Shown: in pieces, positions 36,334 to 45,479 of the stretch | Layout of the letters: each line of letters opens with the position of its first letter | How positions within the stretch are numbered: position 1 is the first letter of the stretch | Assembly: GCF_016278385.1 (NCBI RefSeq) | Contig: NZ_JADQBY010000015.1 | Location: 1-64,000 of the forward strand | Reading direction: 5' to 3' | Length of the DNA: 64,000 nt | From: Methanolobus sp. | Lineage (GTDB): Archaea > Halobacteriota > Methanosarcinia > Methanosarcinales > Methanosarcinaceae | The notes under the pieces: model-generated | Database searches by the model: none | What the model saw: the letters and a program-made list of their open reading frames with translations, nothing else | What the model was told of the DNA's origin: nothing | Program-made: the position numbers and the translations under genes

Positions 36334-37893
36334 CTAGTTTATGTTGCAGCTGCTGCCCATCACACGATTGCATTCCTGCATATCAAACAACATTGCAAAC
36401 AATGTGAACTGTATACCAGTTATCAAAAACACTGCATCCAATAATGGCAGATTTGGAGACACATGCCAACCTACTAACAGTGCCAGCAGGATATATCCAC
36501 CTAGCAATGCACCTAGAGGCACCAGTATCATTCCAAATATATAGAATAATACCAATGGATGGAAACTCAGTACCATATACTTCGTCTTGAGCCTCCATAG
36601 GAACTTGCGGAAGAGCATTATTGAAACCTTCCCCATGTAGTTACTATACTTGATAGAAGATTTTTCCTGACCATAACGGGCAGGCATTGAAACATCTACC
36701 GTACGGAAACCGAAAGTGTTTAGCTTAACCAACATATCATTACAATAACCATAGTAGGTGTAAAGGTTATGAAGGTCCATATTTGAAAGAGCTTTTTTGG
36801 AGATGGCCGTATATCCGTTCTGAGGATCCATTATATGCCAGTAGCCACTGGATATTTTAGTAATCAACGTCAGCAGGCCGTTTCCAAATGACCTCCATTT
36901 ACTCATCCCCACACGATATTCCTCATGGAGAAGACGATTACCTTTGGTGTAGTCAGCCTTGCCTTCGATGATGGGCATAAGCAAGTTAGGGAGCTGCAAA
37001 GGATTCATTTGATTGTCACCACCCATCACAGCAATTATATCCATGTTCTCTTTCAATGCTCTCTGGTACCCATGCAAGATAGCTGCACCAACACCCTGAT
37101 TAACTTCGTGATCGATTATATAAAGACGTGGATCATCAATGGCCTCAAGGACTTCTTTGGTACTGTCAGTACTACAGTCATTTATAACATATATCCTATC
37201 AACATATCCAGGAATGCCATCTACAGTAAGTTTAATCAGTTTCTGTTCATTATACGCAGGAATAACGACCCCTATACGGCGATCCATGAATTGTTCATAA
37301 TTCAAATTACAGAAGCAAGATGCAGGAAGCATTTTTATGTCATGGCCTTCTTTTTTGGCATCTTTGAGAAGAGAAAGCTCGACTGCAACACCATTTTCCC
37401 TGAATTTAAGACAGCTAAAAGTGTTTGATGAAAATGCATTGAATCCCATGTACTGATCAATCATATCTGCATTTACTGCCACATCACAAATTAAAGAGCC
37501 TTCTGGACGTTTATCATCATCTATTAACGACAAAACATCCTGATTATTAAAGAGCGCATTGCCACAAACAACATCAGCTTCAAGCCAGAATATAGGTTCA
37601 AGTAGTTTGGGTATATCGTCAGGATTGTGATAACCATTTGCATAAAGAGTGACGATTATCCGGGGGTCGTAAGCCATTGCGGCATTAAATCCCGACCTTA
37701 AGGCTTCGGCTTTTCCCATGTTGCGTTCATGCTTCACAACTCTTGCTCCAAGACCCTTGGCAATAAAAGCAGTAGCATCAGTACTGCAATCGTCTACGAC
37801 AACTATCTCGTCTACGTAATGCTTGGTTCTCTTGATCACATCATGTATATAAACTTCCTCATTGAAAGCAGGAATTAAAGCAACTATTGTCAT
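36334..37893 (-). CDS. Tandem family 2 glycosyltransferase with a C-terminal membrane part
   Basis: 519 residues. Domain 1 (1 to about 185) starts MTIVALIPAFNEEVYIHDVI. Domain 2 (about 200-430) starts RRIGVVIPAYNEQKLIKLTV. Two or three helices follow (LVLFYIFGMILVPLGALLGGYI and later). In domain 2 the usual VxxxDGDxQxxP is seen as AVMGGDNQMNP, and the SSIKYSNY motif is typical of dolichol-phosphate sugar synthases. In domain 1 the metal-binding DADG is replaced by LYANGYHNP, so it is probably not catalytic. The start has GGTGG in front; the frame is open 27 codons further. A polyprenyl-phosphate hexose synthase is the most likely role. Confidence 0.87.
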   Translation of the reverse strand: MTIVALIPAFNEEVYIHDVIKRTKHYVDEIVVVDDCSTDATAFIAKGLGARVVKHERNMGKAEALRSGFNAAMAYDPRIIVTLYANGYHNPDDIPKLLEPIFWLEADVVCGNALFNNQDVLSLIDDDKRPEGSLICDVAVNADMIDQYMGFNAFSSNTFSCLKFRENGVAVELSLLKDAKKEGHDIKMLPASCFCNLNYEQFMDRRIGVVIPAYNEQKLIKLTVDGIPGYVDRIYVINDCSTDSTKEVLEAIDDPRLYIIDHEVNQGVGAAILHGYQRALKENMDIIAVMGGDNQMNPLQLPNLLMPIIEGKADYTKGNRLLHEEYRVGMSKWRSFGNGLLTLITKISSGYWHIMDPQNGYTAISKKALSNMDLHNLYTYYGYCNDMLVKLNTFGFRTVDVSMPARYGQEKSSIKYSNYMGKVSIMLFRKFLWRLKTKYMVLSFHPLVLFYIFGMILVPLGALLGGYILLALLVGWHVSPNLPLLDAVFLITGIQFTLFAMLFDMQECNRVMGSSCNIN

Positions 37894-38422
37894 AATACCA
37901 CCATTTTTCTTCAATCGCACATCAACTGCGTCTCCCAAAAAGCATAGATATGCGAGTGTACTTATCATGTACATTACATGAGTACTTCGCTTTGTGTATG
38001 CATACTTACTAGATAAATATATGTTTTAAAATAATTTGACTACGTCAAATATCTGTACAATTGATGTTAGTTTTATTAATAGAGCAAAATCAATGATAAA
38101 GTATGCAACACTTTCATCTCCAACACCTGTCGTATTTTTTAACACTGTCAATCTGTGCACACCATTACATGTACTATTAATATACTTAGATACCTATATA
38201 AATATAATACTATATATTACTGTTGGTTTTGGCTGATAAAACAATCATCAAATGGATACCCATTAAAGAGAATTAATGAATTAATCACCCAAAATTGAAT
38301 GCTTTAAATATAATATACTGCAGCACACTGAAATATTGTATTTACGTTTAAAACATGCAATCGACATCATAAACAGGTTTATATAAACTTAAGTTATTAA
38401 AAGTCTAAAGGTTGATGGGAGT
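37894..38422. other. Divergent promoter region of the sugar cluster
   Basis: About 530 bases of AT-rich DNA between the tandem glycosyltransferase (minus) and the acetyltransferase (plus). TATA-like boxes occur near 38385 (TTTATATAAAC) for the plus-strand operon and near 38020 for the minus gene. Short frames here have no ribosome site. Confidence 0.4.
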
Positions 38423-39088
38423 ATGGTAAAAACTACATATATTCATAAATCTGCAAAACTTTATGGTTCCAGTAGTGTGGGAGAAAACACAGTAATCATG
38501 GAAAATGCTATCATAGGATATCCACAACATAATATTTTGATGGAGATTACAAAAGCTGGCATTGAAATTGAAGACCATGATTTTACAGGTGCTAATCTGG
38601 GAATGAATTCTTTTATCAGAGCCGGTACTACACTTTTTAGCAATGTTCGCGCCGGTAACAACTTCAAAACAGGACACAATGCTATGATTAGAGAGAACAC
38701 CTTGATTGGCGATAATGTACTAATTGGCACTAACGTCATCATTGACGGGAACGTCAGGATAGGAAACAATGTCAGCATCCAGGGCAATGTGTATATCCCA
38801 ACACATGTAACAATTGAAGACAATGTATTTATTGGACCATGTGCTGTGTTGGCTAATGATAAATATCCCATCAGGGGGGAATATCACCCAGAAGGACCAA
38901 TTATCCGGAAAGGAGTATCTATCGGAGCAAATGCTACTCTAGTCCCCGGAGTAGAGATTGGAGAGGGCGCGATGGTGGCTGCCGGTGCATTGGTTACAAA
39001 AGATGTACCTGCATGGAAACTGGCAATTGGCTGTCCTGCAAAAATAGTTGATCTTCCGGAAAAACTGAAACTTATAAATACCATATAA
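38423..39088 (+). CDS. Left-handed beta-helix N-acetyltransferase (WbpD-like)
   Basis: 221 residues dominated by hexapeptide repeats (for example TLIGDNVLIGTNVIIDGNVRI), folding as a left-handed beta helix that works as a trimer with acetyl-CoA bound between subunits. The C-terminal VSIGANATLVPGVEIGEGAMVAAG and PAWKLAIGCPAKIV are characteristic of sugar O/N-acetyltransferases of the WbpD group. By context it would acetylate the 3-amino group made by the next gene product. It is the first gene of a four-gene plus-strand operon (acetyltransferase, aminotransferase, oxidoreductase, dehydrogenase). Confidence 0.88.
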   Translation: MVKTTYIHKSAKLYGSSSVGENTVIMENAIIGYPQHNILMEITKAGIEIEDHDFTGANLGMNSFIRAGTTLFSNVRAGNNFKTGHNAMIRENTLIGDNVLIGTNVIIDGNVRIGNNVSIQGNVYIPTHVTIEDNVFIGPCAVLANDKYPIRGEYHPEGPIIRKGVSIGANATLVPGVEIGEGAMVAAGALVTKDVPAWKLAIGCPAKIVDLPEKLKLINTI

Positions 39089-39171
39089 CAGATAAATATA
39101 TAAGTCAACCTATATTATATAGCTGCATTTGATAATTAATATTTGATTCTAATTTATAGTACGTGATATGT

Positions 39172-40257
39172 ATGATACCTATTGCAAAACCACAGCTCGA
39201 TGATGCTGAGATAAAAGCTGTCACTGATGTGCTGCGTTCCGGGATTATAGCCGAAGGACAGCATGTGGCAGAATTTGAGCAGGCTTTCGCCGAATATACT
39301 GGCACAGAACATGCTGTTGCTGTAAACTCAGGTACTGCAGCGCTACATGCCGCATTGCTTGCACATGGAATTGGAAAAAACGATGAAGTTATAACAAGTT
39401 CATTCAGTTTTGTTGCCACTGCAAATTCAATTCTTTTCACAGGTGCAAAACCGATATTTGCAGACATCAAGGCCGACACTTTTAATTTAGACCCTCGGTT
39501 TATTGAGGATAAAATAACTTCTGCAACAAAGGCCATTATGCCTGTGCATCTCTATGGACATCCTGCGGACATGGAAACTATAACTGATATCGCAGAAGAC
39601 CATGGATTAATACTGATTGAGGACGCATGCCAGGCACATGGAGCTACTTTCAAAGGAAAGAGAGTTGGTTCTTTTGGTACAGGTGCCTTTAGTTTTTACC
39701 CTACCAAAAATATGACCACAAGTGAAGGTGGCATTATAACTACAAATGATGAAAAAATTGCAGAAAAAGCACGTATGATACGTGCTCATGGTTCAAAGCA
39801 GCGCTATCTGCATGAAATGTTAGGATATAACCTGCGTATGACAAACATATCAGCAGCCATTGGACTGGTACAGCTCAAAAAACTTCCCAATTACACATCA
39901 AAAAGGCAGCATAATGCGAAATTACTTACTGAGAAACTTAGTAATATTGCAGGCATACAATGCCCCATAGTTAAAGAGAACTGCAGGCACTCCTTCCATC
40001 AATATACTATACGTACTCAAAATCGCGATGAACTCTCTGAATACCTGAAAAACAAGGAAATTGGAACCGGTATTTACTATCCGATACCAATTCACAGGCA
40101 GCCATATTACAAGGAACTTGGATACAATGACTCATTGCTTATAACAGAAAAAGCTTCCAGGGAAGTACTCTCCCTTCCTGTGCATCCCGGTGTGACGGAT
40201 GAGGATATAACCACCATAAGCAATGCCATTGCAGACTGGGGTGGCCCTAAATGCTAA
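39172..40257 (+). CDS. DegT/DnrJ/EryC1/StrS-family sugar aminotransferase (WbpE-like)
   Basis: 361 residues. PLP-dependent; it moves an amino group from glutamate to a keto-sugar nucleotide. SSFSFVATANSILFTGAKP and LIEDACQAHGATFKGKRVG bind PLP, and the Schiff-base Lys179 is in SFYPTKNMTTSEGG. The first residues MIPIAKPQLDDAEI match the family start; GTG at 39163 would add three residues. By context the substrate is the 3-keto form of UDP-GlcNAc uronate produced by the neighbouring oxidoreductase. Its stop overlaps the next start by 7 bases. Confidence 0.92.
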   Translation: MIPIAKPQLDDAEIKAVTDVLRSGIIAEGQHVAEFEQAFAEYTGTEHAVAVNSGTAALHAALLAHGIGKNDEVITSSFSFVATANSILFTGAKPIFADIKADTFNLDPRFIEDKITSATKAIMPVHLYGHPADMETITDIAEDHGLILIEDACQAHGATFKGKRVGSFGTGAFSFYPTKNMTTSEGGIITTNDEKIAEKARMIRAHGSKQRYLHEMLGYNLRMTNISAAIGLVQLKKLPNYTSKRQHNAKLLTEKLSNIAGIQCPIVKENCRHSFHQYTIRTQNRDELSEYLKNKEIGTGIYYPIPIHRQPYYKELGYNDSLLITEKASREVLSLPVHPGVTDEDITTISNAIADWGGPKC

Positions 40258-41192
40258 GAATTGGAGTTATCGGCGCAGGAGCCATGGGAAAGAACCATAT
40301 CCGCATCTACAGTGAAATGCCTGATGTGGAGCTTGTTGGGATTGCAGACATTGATAAGGAACTTGTGGAAGGACTTGCACAGCAATACCATACAAACGCT
40401 TTCACAGACTATAATGAATTGCTTGCAAGAGGCCTTGATGCTGTGAGTATTGTTGTCCCTACAAAAATGCACAGACAGGTGGCCATCACAGCCATTGAAG
40501 CTGGTGCACACGTACTTGTAGAAAAACCAATTGCAGACACTGTAGTGAATGCAGAGGCCATAATAAAGGCTGCTAATGATAATAATCGCTTTGTGATGGT
40601 TGGCCATATAGAGAGATTTAATCCTGCGGTCATTAAGTTAAAAGAAATCATTAATAAAGGACTGCTGGGAAAAATAGTATCACTATCTACAACAAGAGTA
40701 GGATCTTACAACCCAAGGATAAGAGACGTCGGAGTAATTCTTGACATTGGTGTACATGACATCGACATTATTTCCTACCTTTATGGCAGACCCGTAAATC
40801 AGGTTTATGCTGTTGCAGGTGCAGATATACATTCTTTTGAAGATCATGCTACCATCCACATGCGATTAGGCCATGAATTCTCAGGACTCGTAGAAGTTAA
40901 CTGGCTGACCCCACATAAAATAAGAAAACTAACTGCTGTAGGTATTGATGGTGTTGCATATCTGGATTACATCGACCAGACGGTGGAGTTGCATGACAGC
41001 GGATGGGTAAGACAGGCAAAGATAGAACCTAAAGAGCCTCTTAAGAACGAACTTGAATATTTCATTGATTGCATTAGAAATGGAAAACAACCTGAACCAT
41101 CTGGAATAGACGGTCTGCATGTCCTTGAAGTCAGCTTAGCTGCCATCCGTTCCTATAAGGAAGCAAAATTAATAGAGATTAAAGAGTTGTGA
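40251..41192 (+). CDS. Gfo/Idh/MocA-family sugar-nucleotide 3-dehydrogenase (WbpB-like)
   Basis: 313 residues. The Rossmann NAD site opens the protein (RIGVIGAGAMGKNHIRIYSE, with Asp in GIADID). VEKPIADTVVNAEAI holds the conserved EKP, and DIGVHDIDIISYLYGRPVN is the catalytic-domain signature (Asp/His). In the Wbp pathway this enzyme oxidises carbon 3 of UDP-GlcNAc uronate so that the aminotransferase can act. The ATG lies within the end of the aminotransferase gene, which indicates translational coupling. Confidence 0.91.
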   Translation: MLRIGVIGAGAMGKNHIRIYSEMPDVELVGIADIDKELVEGLAQQYHTNAFTDYNELLARGLDAVSIVVPTKMHRQVAITAIEAGAHVLVEKPIADTVVNAEAIIKAANDNNRFVMVGHIERFNPAVIKLKEIINKGLLGKIVSLSTTRVGSYNPRIRDVGVILDIGVHDIDIISYLYGRPVNQVYAVAGADIHSFEDHATIHMRLGHEFSGLVEVNWLTPHKIRKLTAVGIDGVAYLDYIDQTVELHDSGWVRQAKIEPKEPLKNELEYFIDCIRNGKQPEPSGIDGLHVLEVSLAAIRSYKEAKLIEIKEL

Positions 41193-41194
41193 AC

Positions 41195-42628
41195 ATGAGC
41201 CAGAAACTTGAGAATATACTTAAAGAAAAAGGTCCCATAAAAAAAATAGGTGTTATTGGTATGGGATATGTAGGCATCCCTGCAGCAGCATTGTTTGCGG
41301 ATTCAGATAAATTTGATATTGTACTTGGATTCCAGAGAGATTCAGAATCATCTGGCTATAAGATTGAAATGATCAATCGTGGAGAAAGTCCCCTTAAGGG
41401 AGAAGAACCAGGTCTTGAAGAGCTGCTGAAAAAGGTTGTTGATGCCGGTAAATTTGTATGTACGCCTGATTTTTCAAGGATATCCGAACTGGATGCCATA
41501 ACACTGGCCATACAGACTCCATTTGCCGATCCAAAAGCGCTTGAACCCGATTTTGGTGCACTTAAGGAAGGTATCCGCAATGTAGGAAAATATCTCAAGC
41601 CAGGTATGCTCGTAGTGCTTGAATCTACAATTACACCCCGGACAACAGAAGGTATGGCCCGGGATATACTTGAAGAGGAATCCGGCCTTAAAGCAGGAGA
41701 GGATTTTGCACTTGCACATGCTCCAGAAAGAGTAATGGTAGGAAGATTACTGCGTAATATACAGGAACATGACCGTATAGTCGGAGGTATTGACCAGCCA
41801 AGTACTGACAGGGCAGTGGAGCTCTATAGCCCCGTACTTACAAAAGGTAAGGTTATACCTATGAGCGCTACAGCTGCGGAGGTAACAAAAACAGCAGAGA
41901 ATACGTTCAGAGACCTGCAGATCGCAGCTGCAAACCAGCTTGCACTCTACTGTGAAGCCATGGGTATCAATGTATATGATGTTAGAACCGGAATTGATAG
42001 TCTCAAGGGAGAAGGCATAACAAGAGCTATTCTCTGGCCAGGTGCAGGTGTTGGAGGACATTGCCTTACAAAAGACACTTACCATCTTGAACGTGGTGTT
42101 AAACTTGGAACAGAAGCTCTTGATTACCCACAGGATGCAGAGTCAATCTATGTACTTGCACGCAGGGTCAATGATTTCATGCCTGTGCATATGTATAATC
42201 TTACGGTTGCTGCACTTAAGAGAGTCGGCAAGGAGATTAAAGGCTCAAAGATTGCTATGCTGGGATGGGCATTCATAAATGACTCGGATGATGCGCGGAA
42301 TCCACCTTCAGAACCTTACAAGGATATGATCATTGCAGCAGGTGCAGAACTTATGGTTCACGACCCTCATGTATTGAACTATCCTAATATCGAAATACAC
42401 AAGGATATGAACGAAGTTATTTCAGGTTCCGATGCTGTTGTGATCTTCACTGGACACAAGGATTACTTCAGCCTGAACCCAGATGATGTGAAAAAGCTTA
42501 CCACAAAGAAGTGCTCTGTGATAATCGACGGCAGAAACGTAATTGACCCTGATACTTTTATTAACGCAGGCTTTGTGTATAAGGGAATAGGCCGTGGCGA
42601 TCAGAATAGTCACGAGATCATAAATTAA
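41195..42628 (+). CDS. UDP-GlcNAc/ManNAc 6-dehydrogenase (nucleotide-sugar dehydrogenase, WbpA/WecC-like)
   Basis: 477 residues. It oxidises carbon 6 of a UDP-HexNAc to the uronate in two NAD-dependent steps. It has the NAD loop IGVIGMGYVGIPAAALF, the central TAAEVTKTAENTFRDLQIA helix, the catalytic Cys290 in GAGVGGHCLTKDTYHL and the C-terminal domain starting AMLGWAFINDSDDARNPPSE. The length is slightly above the usual 420-440 because of a longer N-terminal part. The ATG at 41195 follows the previous stop by 2 bases; an in-frame GTG at 41189 overlaps it. It is the fourth gene of the sugar operon. Confidence 0.92.
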   Translation: MSQKLENILKEKGPIKKIGVIGMGYVGIPAAALFADSDKFDIVLGFQRDSESSGYKIEMINRGESPLKGEEPGLEELLKKVVDAGKFVCTPDFSRISELDAITLAIQTPFADPKALEPDFGALKEGIRNVGKYLKPGMLVVLESTITPRTTEGMARDILEEESGLKAGEDFALAHAPERVMVGRLLRNIQEHDRIVGGIDQPSTDRAVELYSPVLTKGKVIPMSATAAEVTKTAENTFRDLQIAAANQLALYCEAMGINVYDVRTGIDSLKGEGITRAILWPGAGVGGHCLTKDTYHLERGVKLGTEALDYPQDAESIYVLARRVNDFMPVHMYNLTVAALKRVGKEIKGSKIAMLGWAFINDSDDARNPPSEPYKDMIIAAGAELMVHDPHVLNYPNIEIHKDMNEVISGSDAVVIFTGHKDYFSLNPDDVKKLTTKKCSVIIDGRNVIDPDTFINAGFVYKGIGRGDQNSHEIIN

Positions 42629-42938
42629 AAGGCACATAATTCAATGGAAGAATGACCAGGATTAACTCCTGATCTTCATTCTTACTCTTTTCTGCCAAAA
42701 GTATTATCCAGATGTTTGCCGGATGATATCTTCAAGACCTTTGTAAAGGTCTACCTCAGGCTGAATCCAATCATTTTTGCCTTTGAAATGTTCAGAGTAA
42801 CTCTCTTTTATACAGGCTGTGAATTTAGTAATCACGTAGAAATAAGGAAGAAAATGTTCTGGACCGTATGCGGTAAATTGTCCAGTACACAAAAATAAAA
42901 AACAAACAAATTTAAAATGCTAACTCTAAAAATGGAAC

Positions 42939-43097
42939 TTAACAAGTCGTTTTGACCTGATTTAAGCCCCTTACAACACTCCCGAATGTGGCACGTTCCA
43001 TACAATGGAGAGTACAGAACATCTCTTCACGAGCACTTTCCTCATAAATGTATATAGGACTACCACACAATGCACACTTTTTTTCTATTATTTTCAT
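42939..43097 (-). CDS. Cys-rich microprotein, copy 2 (52 residues)
   Basis: Paralogue of the gene at 33475-33642. It starts MKIIEKKCALCGSPIYIYE and continues REEMFCTLHCMERATF, so C8, C11, C28 and C32 are kept while C35 is Arg. The C-terminal ends differ. The ribosome site is again GGTGG, 8 bases before ATG, within GGTGGTATTAATA. The high identity of the first 36 residues with free tails suggests selection on one folded zinc module. Function unknown. Confidence 0.74.
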   Translation of the reverse strand: MKIIEKKCALCGSPIYIYEESAREEMFCTLHCMERATFGSVVRGLNQVKTTC

Positions 43098-43148
43098 TAT
43101 TAATACCACCTAAAGAATGCTACATCATTGCATAAATTAATAATATAG

Positions 43149-43166
43149 CGACAATAACCCGATTGT
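43149..43166. repeat. Short inverted repeat upstream of microprotein copy 2
   Basis: GACAAT and ATTGTC flank a 6-base spacer 52 bases upstream of the ATG. It is a short palindrome in the same relative place as the longer hairpin of copy 1, though the sequence differs. A TATA-like TATATAAATTTATG lies just beyond it. Confidence 0.4.
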
Positions 43167-43574
43167 CATTCATCCTAAAACAACAATACTATATAAATTT
43201 ATGCACACTACAAATAAATTATACTCATAATGATGGTGCGGATTTGAAATGTTAAAAATATACCTACTGCTAGCAAATATCCTTCTTACACACCTACACT
43301 TAAAATTTATACAAGTATCACGCTTTTATATTTACGTGGCCATAGTCCTTGGATACAAACCTCATGTGATCAAAACGCCCCGTGAGTAGGCATATAATAT
43401 GCATTGAGTATCAATTTTGGTATGTCCTCGATGATAATCAATTCAAGGAGAATTCTATCACCCAAACAATGGAAATGCCCCCTCTGTCTCCTAATTAAGG
43501 TATTTAGCCATCAGGCCATGCTTCCCCTTATATTGATAGTAAATACATATAGTAATATGAGCTTATGATACGAC
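43167..43574. other. Divergent intergenic region
   Basis: About 400 bases between copy 2 of the microprotein and the YdjM-like gene. It holds promoter-like AT-rich DNA and nothing else that I can support. Confidence 0.35.
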
Positions 43575-44029
43575 ATGCTATTACTTGCTCACATAGGAAT
43601 TACCATAGGGATCTTTTTTGTAATTGGCTTCCTTATGCCTGCAATTAAACCCCACATAAAGTATCGATATGTAGCATTTGGATCCCTGCTACCAGATATT
43701 ATCGATAAACCAATTGGAAGATTTCTCTTTGCAGATTCTATTGCAAACGGAAGAATCTTTGCACACACCCTTGTTTTTTTATTCTTTTATCGTTGGTAAG
43801 TTGGTACATTTACAAAAGCAGAAAAGACAACCGAATGCTAATCATATCTGGAGCATCACTCTGCCATTTGCTTGAAGATAAAATGTGGACATACCCAGTT
43901 TCATTGTTATGGCCGCGATATGAATGGAATTTTCCTTCCAGTCCATCTTATGGAGAGGGACTTGATTATTTGATTAGGATGCTGATCAGATCATTTTCAC
44001 TAGATTCTTCCAGTATTTTTAACTTTTAA
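43575..44029 (+). pseudogene. YdjM/DUF457-like membrane metal-dependent hydrolase, frameshifted at a T7 run
   Basis: The first frame (MLLLAHIGITIGIFFVIGF ... GSLLPDIIDKPIGRFLF ... GRIFAHTLVFLF) and the second (SWYIYKSRKDNRMLIISGA ... CHLLEDKMW) read as one protein of about 150 residues. They part at seven Ts, 43774-43780; an eighth T would give VFFILLSLVSWYIY without a break. The metal-ligand patterns AHIG, PDIIDK, HTL and HLLED of this hydrolase-like family are all kept, which argues for a recent change, a sequencing error or length variation of the run. Confidence 0.7.
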
Positions 44030-44367
44030 TTTGTAGGCCTTGTTATCATATTAATTGTAATAATAAGCAACTTCATGAAAAAGTAAATTCATGTTGATGA
44101 ATCACCTATCATATATACCAGCAGAGGACTCAGACAACTTAAACTGTAACAGAGTATCATCATCTATTATTCAAAAATTCTACCATTTTAGTTAAAATGA
44201 ATAACTATTTACCATGGATACTGTCTAAAGGGATTATATGATAATAATTATTATTATGATGTAATCAATAACAGTAAGCTTTATATTCGTAACCTATATA
44301 GTAAAGAATATCAAGTTACAAATATATTTCAAATATCGCACATAAGTAATCAGGAGTGTATTAATTA
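44030..44367. other. AT-rich intergenic region
   Basis: About 340 bases with a palindromic ATAATAATTATTAT run near 44243 and TATA-like boxes before the secreted-protein gene. No gene or RNA is seen. AGGAGTG before 44368 sets the next start. Confidence 0.35.
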
Positions 44368-45309
44368 ATGATTCAGAAAAATAGAAAATTTCAGCTTTCT
44401 GAAAATCATATCAGAACAGTTATGATGTTATTTGCTGCAATTGGCATAGCTTTAATCACGATGTCATCTGCAACCCTTGCACAGGTGTCAGATTACACAG
44501 TCTCTCCAGAAGATCCATCTCCTGGAGATAAAGTAATTATTACAGGAGAAGCAAGCCCGGGGGAAAAGATAACTATAACTGTTACATTTGAAGACACAAC
44601 ATCTGTTTCCGGCGGAATGTACAGTTACCCCCTATATGGCATTACTATCCCAGGAAAATCAGAATCTTTCAGTGTTGCTTCAAAAACAGTGAATGATCTT
44701 GATGTCGAAATTAAAATGCCCATAATAGGCTTTGTATCAATTCCACAAAGCTTAATTAGTGTCAACAATGGCGTCGCAACATTTGGAACAAGCAAGATTA
44801 ATAGTGGTACATATGATATCATTCTCAGTGGAAGCACCCCCAATGAAGCAGTTACCGTTTCATTCTCAGCTAAGACAACTACTAATGCTGATTCAAATGG
44901 ATACTTTGAATATACTTATGATGACACTATGAATATGCCAGAAGGTAACTATACTATCACCATTGACGGCGTCACAAAGGAGATTGCATTCGACAGTACA
45001 ACATCCTCAGGCAGAATAAATGGAGGAAGTAACACAGGAACTGAATTTAAGATTGTTCCTGCGGACTCACTTGGCTCAAATGGTGAAGGGACAGGAGAAG
45101 AAGGTATAAGCAGATCTACAACTGATGGGGCAGATACAAGCACTGAAGACACATTGGAAAGTACACCGGAAGATGATGTGGAAGGTACCATACTTGAGCA
45201 GCAAACTCCCATATACTCTAATCTGAAAGTCATAAGCATTATTGGTGTTGTCGGTGTAGCCATTGGACTTATTGGACTTGGCGCCATTCGTAACAGGAAG
45301 AAGATTTAG
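44368..45309 (+). CDS. Secreted, membrane-anchored beta-sandwich surface protein
   Basis: 313 residues. N-terminal signal (MMLFAAIGIALITMSSATLA), then Ig-like modules of about 80 residues each (SPEDPSPGDKVIITGEASPG and a second near KINSGTYDIILSGSTPNEAV), then a Ser/Thr/Glu/Asp-rich stalk (about 215-275, likely O- or N-glycosylated), then a C-terminal helix IIGVVGVAIGLIGLGAI and a basic NRKK end. The layout is that of an archaeal cell-surface protein anchored in the membrane. Good AGGAG before the ATG. A possible substrate for the nearby CPBP protease or glycan, by position only. Confidence 0.78.
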   Translation: MIQKNRKFQLSENHIRTVMMLFAAIGIALITMSSATLAQVSDYTVSPEDPSPGDKVIITGEASPGEKITITVTFEDTTSVSGGMYSYPLYGITIPGKSESFSVASKTVNDLDVEIKMPIIGFVSIPQSLISVNNGVATFGTSKINSGTYDIILSGSTPNEAVTVSFSAKTTTNADSNGYFEYTYDDTMNMPEGNYTITIDGVTKEIAFDSTTSSGRINGGSNTGTEFKIVPADSLGSNGEGTGEEGISRSTTDGADTSTEDTLESTPEDDVEGTILEQQTPIYSNLKVISIIGVVGVAIGLIGLGAIRNRKKI

Positions 45310-45330
45310 TAACTCCCTCAACTTTAAATC

Positions 45331-45349
45331 GGATTCTTTTTTAGAATCC
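45331..45349 (+). terminator. Hairpin terminator after the surface-protein gene
   Basis: GGATTCT and AGAATCC form a 7-bp stem around a T5 loop, followed by a T-rich tract. It lies 21 bases after the stop codon. Confidence 0.6.
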
Positions 45350-45479
45350 TTTTCTTCATTTTTACCAGGAAATTATTATGACAGAGCGGAAGCTATGAGA
45401 ATACCAGAAGTAAAAATCATAATTATTTATAGTGAGTCAATTACCAGAGAGAATCATTAATTCTATAGAGTGAGTACAT

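Noticed and set aside
42704-42892. Minus-strand frame whose end (QPEVDLYKGLEDII) resembles the tail of a sugar epimerase
   Set aside because: Only about 20 residues fit, the rest is unlike an epimerase and no ribosome site is present; at most a tiny remnant.
44237-44262. AT palindrome ATAATAATTATTAT
   Set aside because: Expected by chance in a spacer of this composition; no flanking structure.
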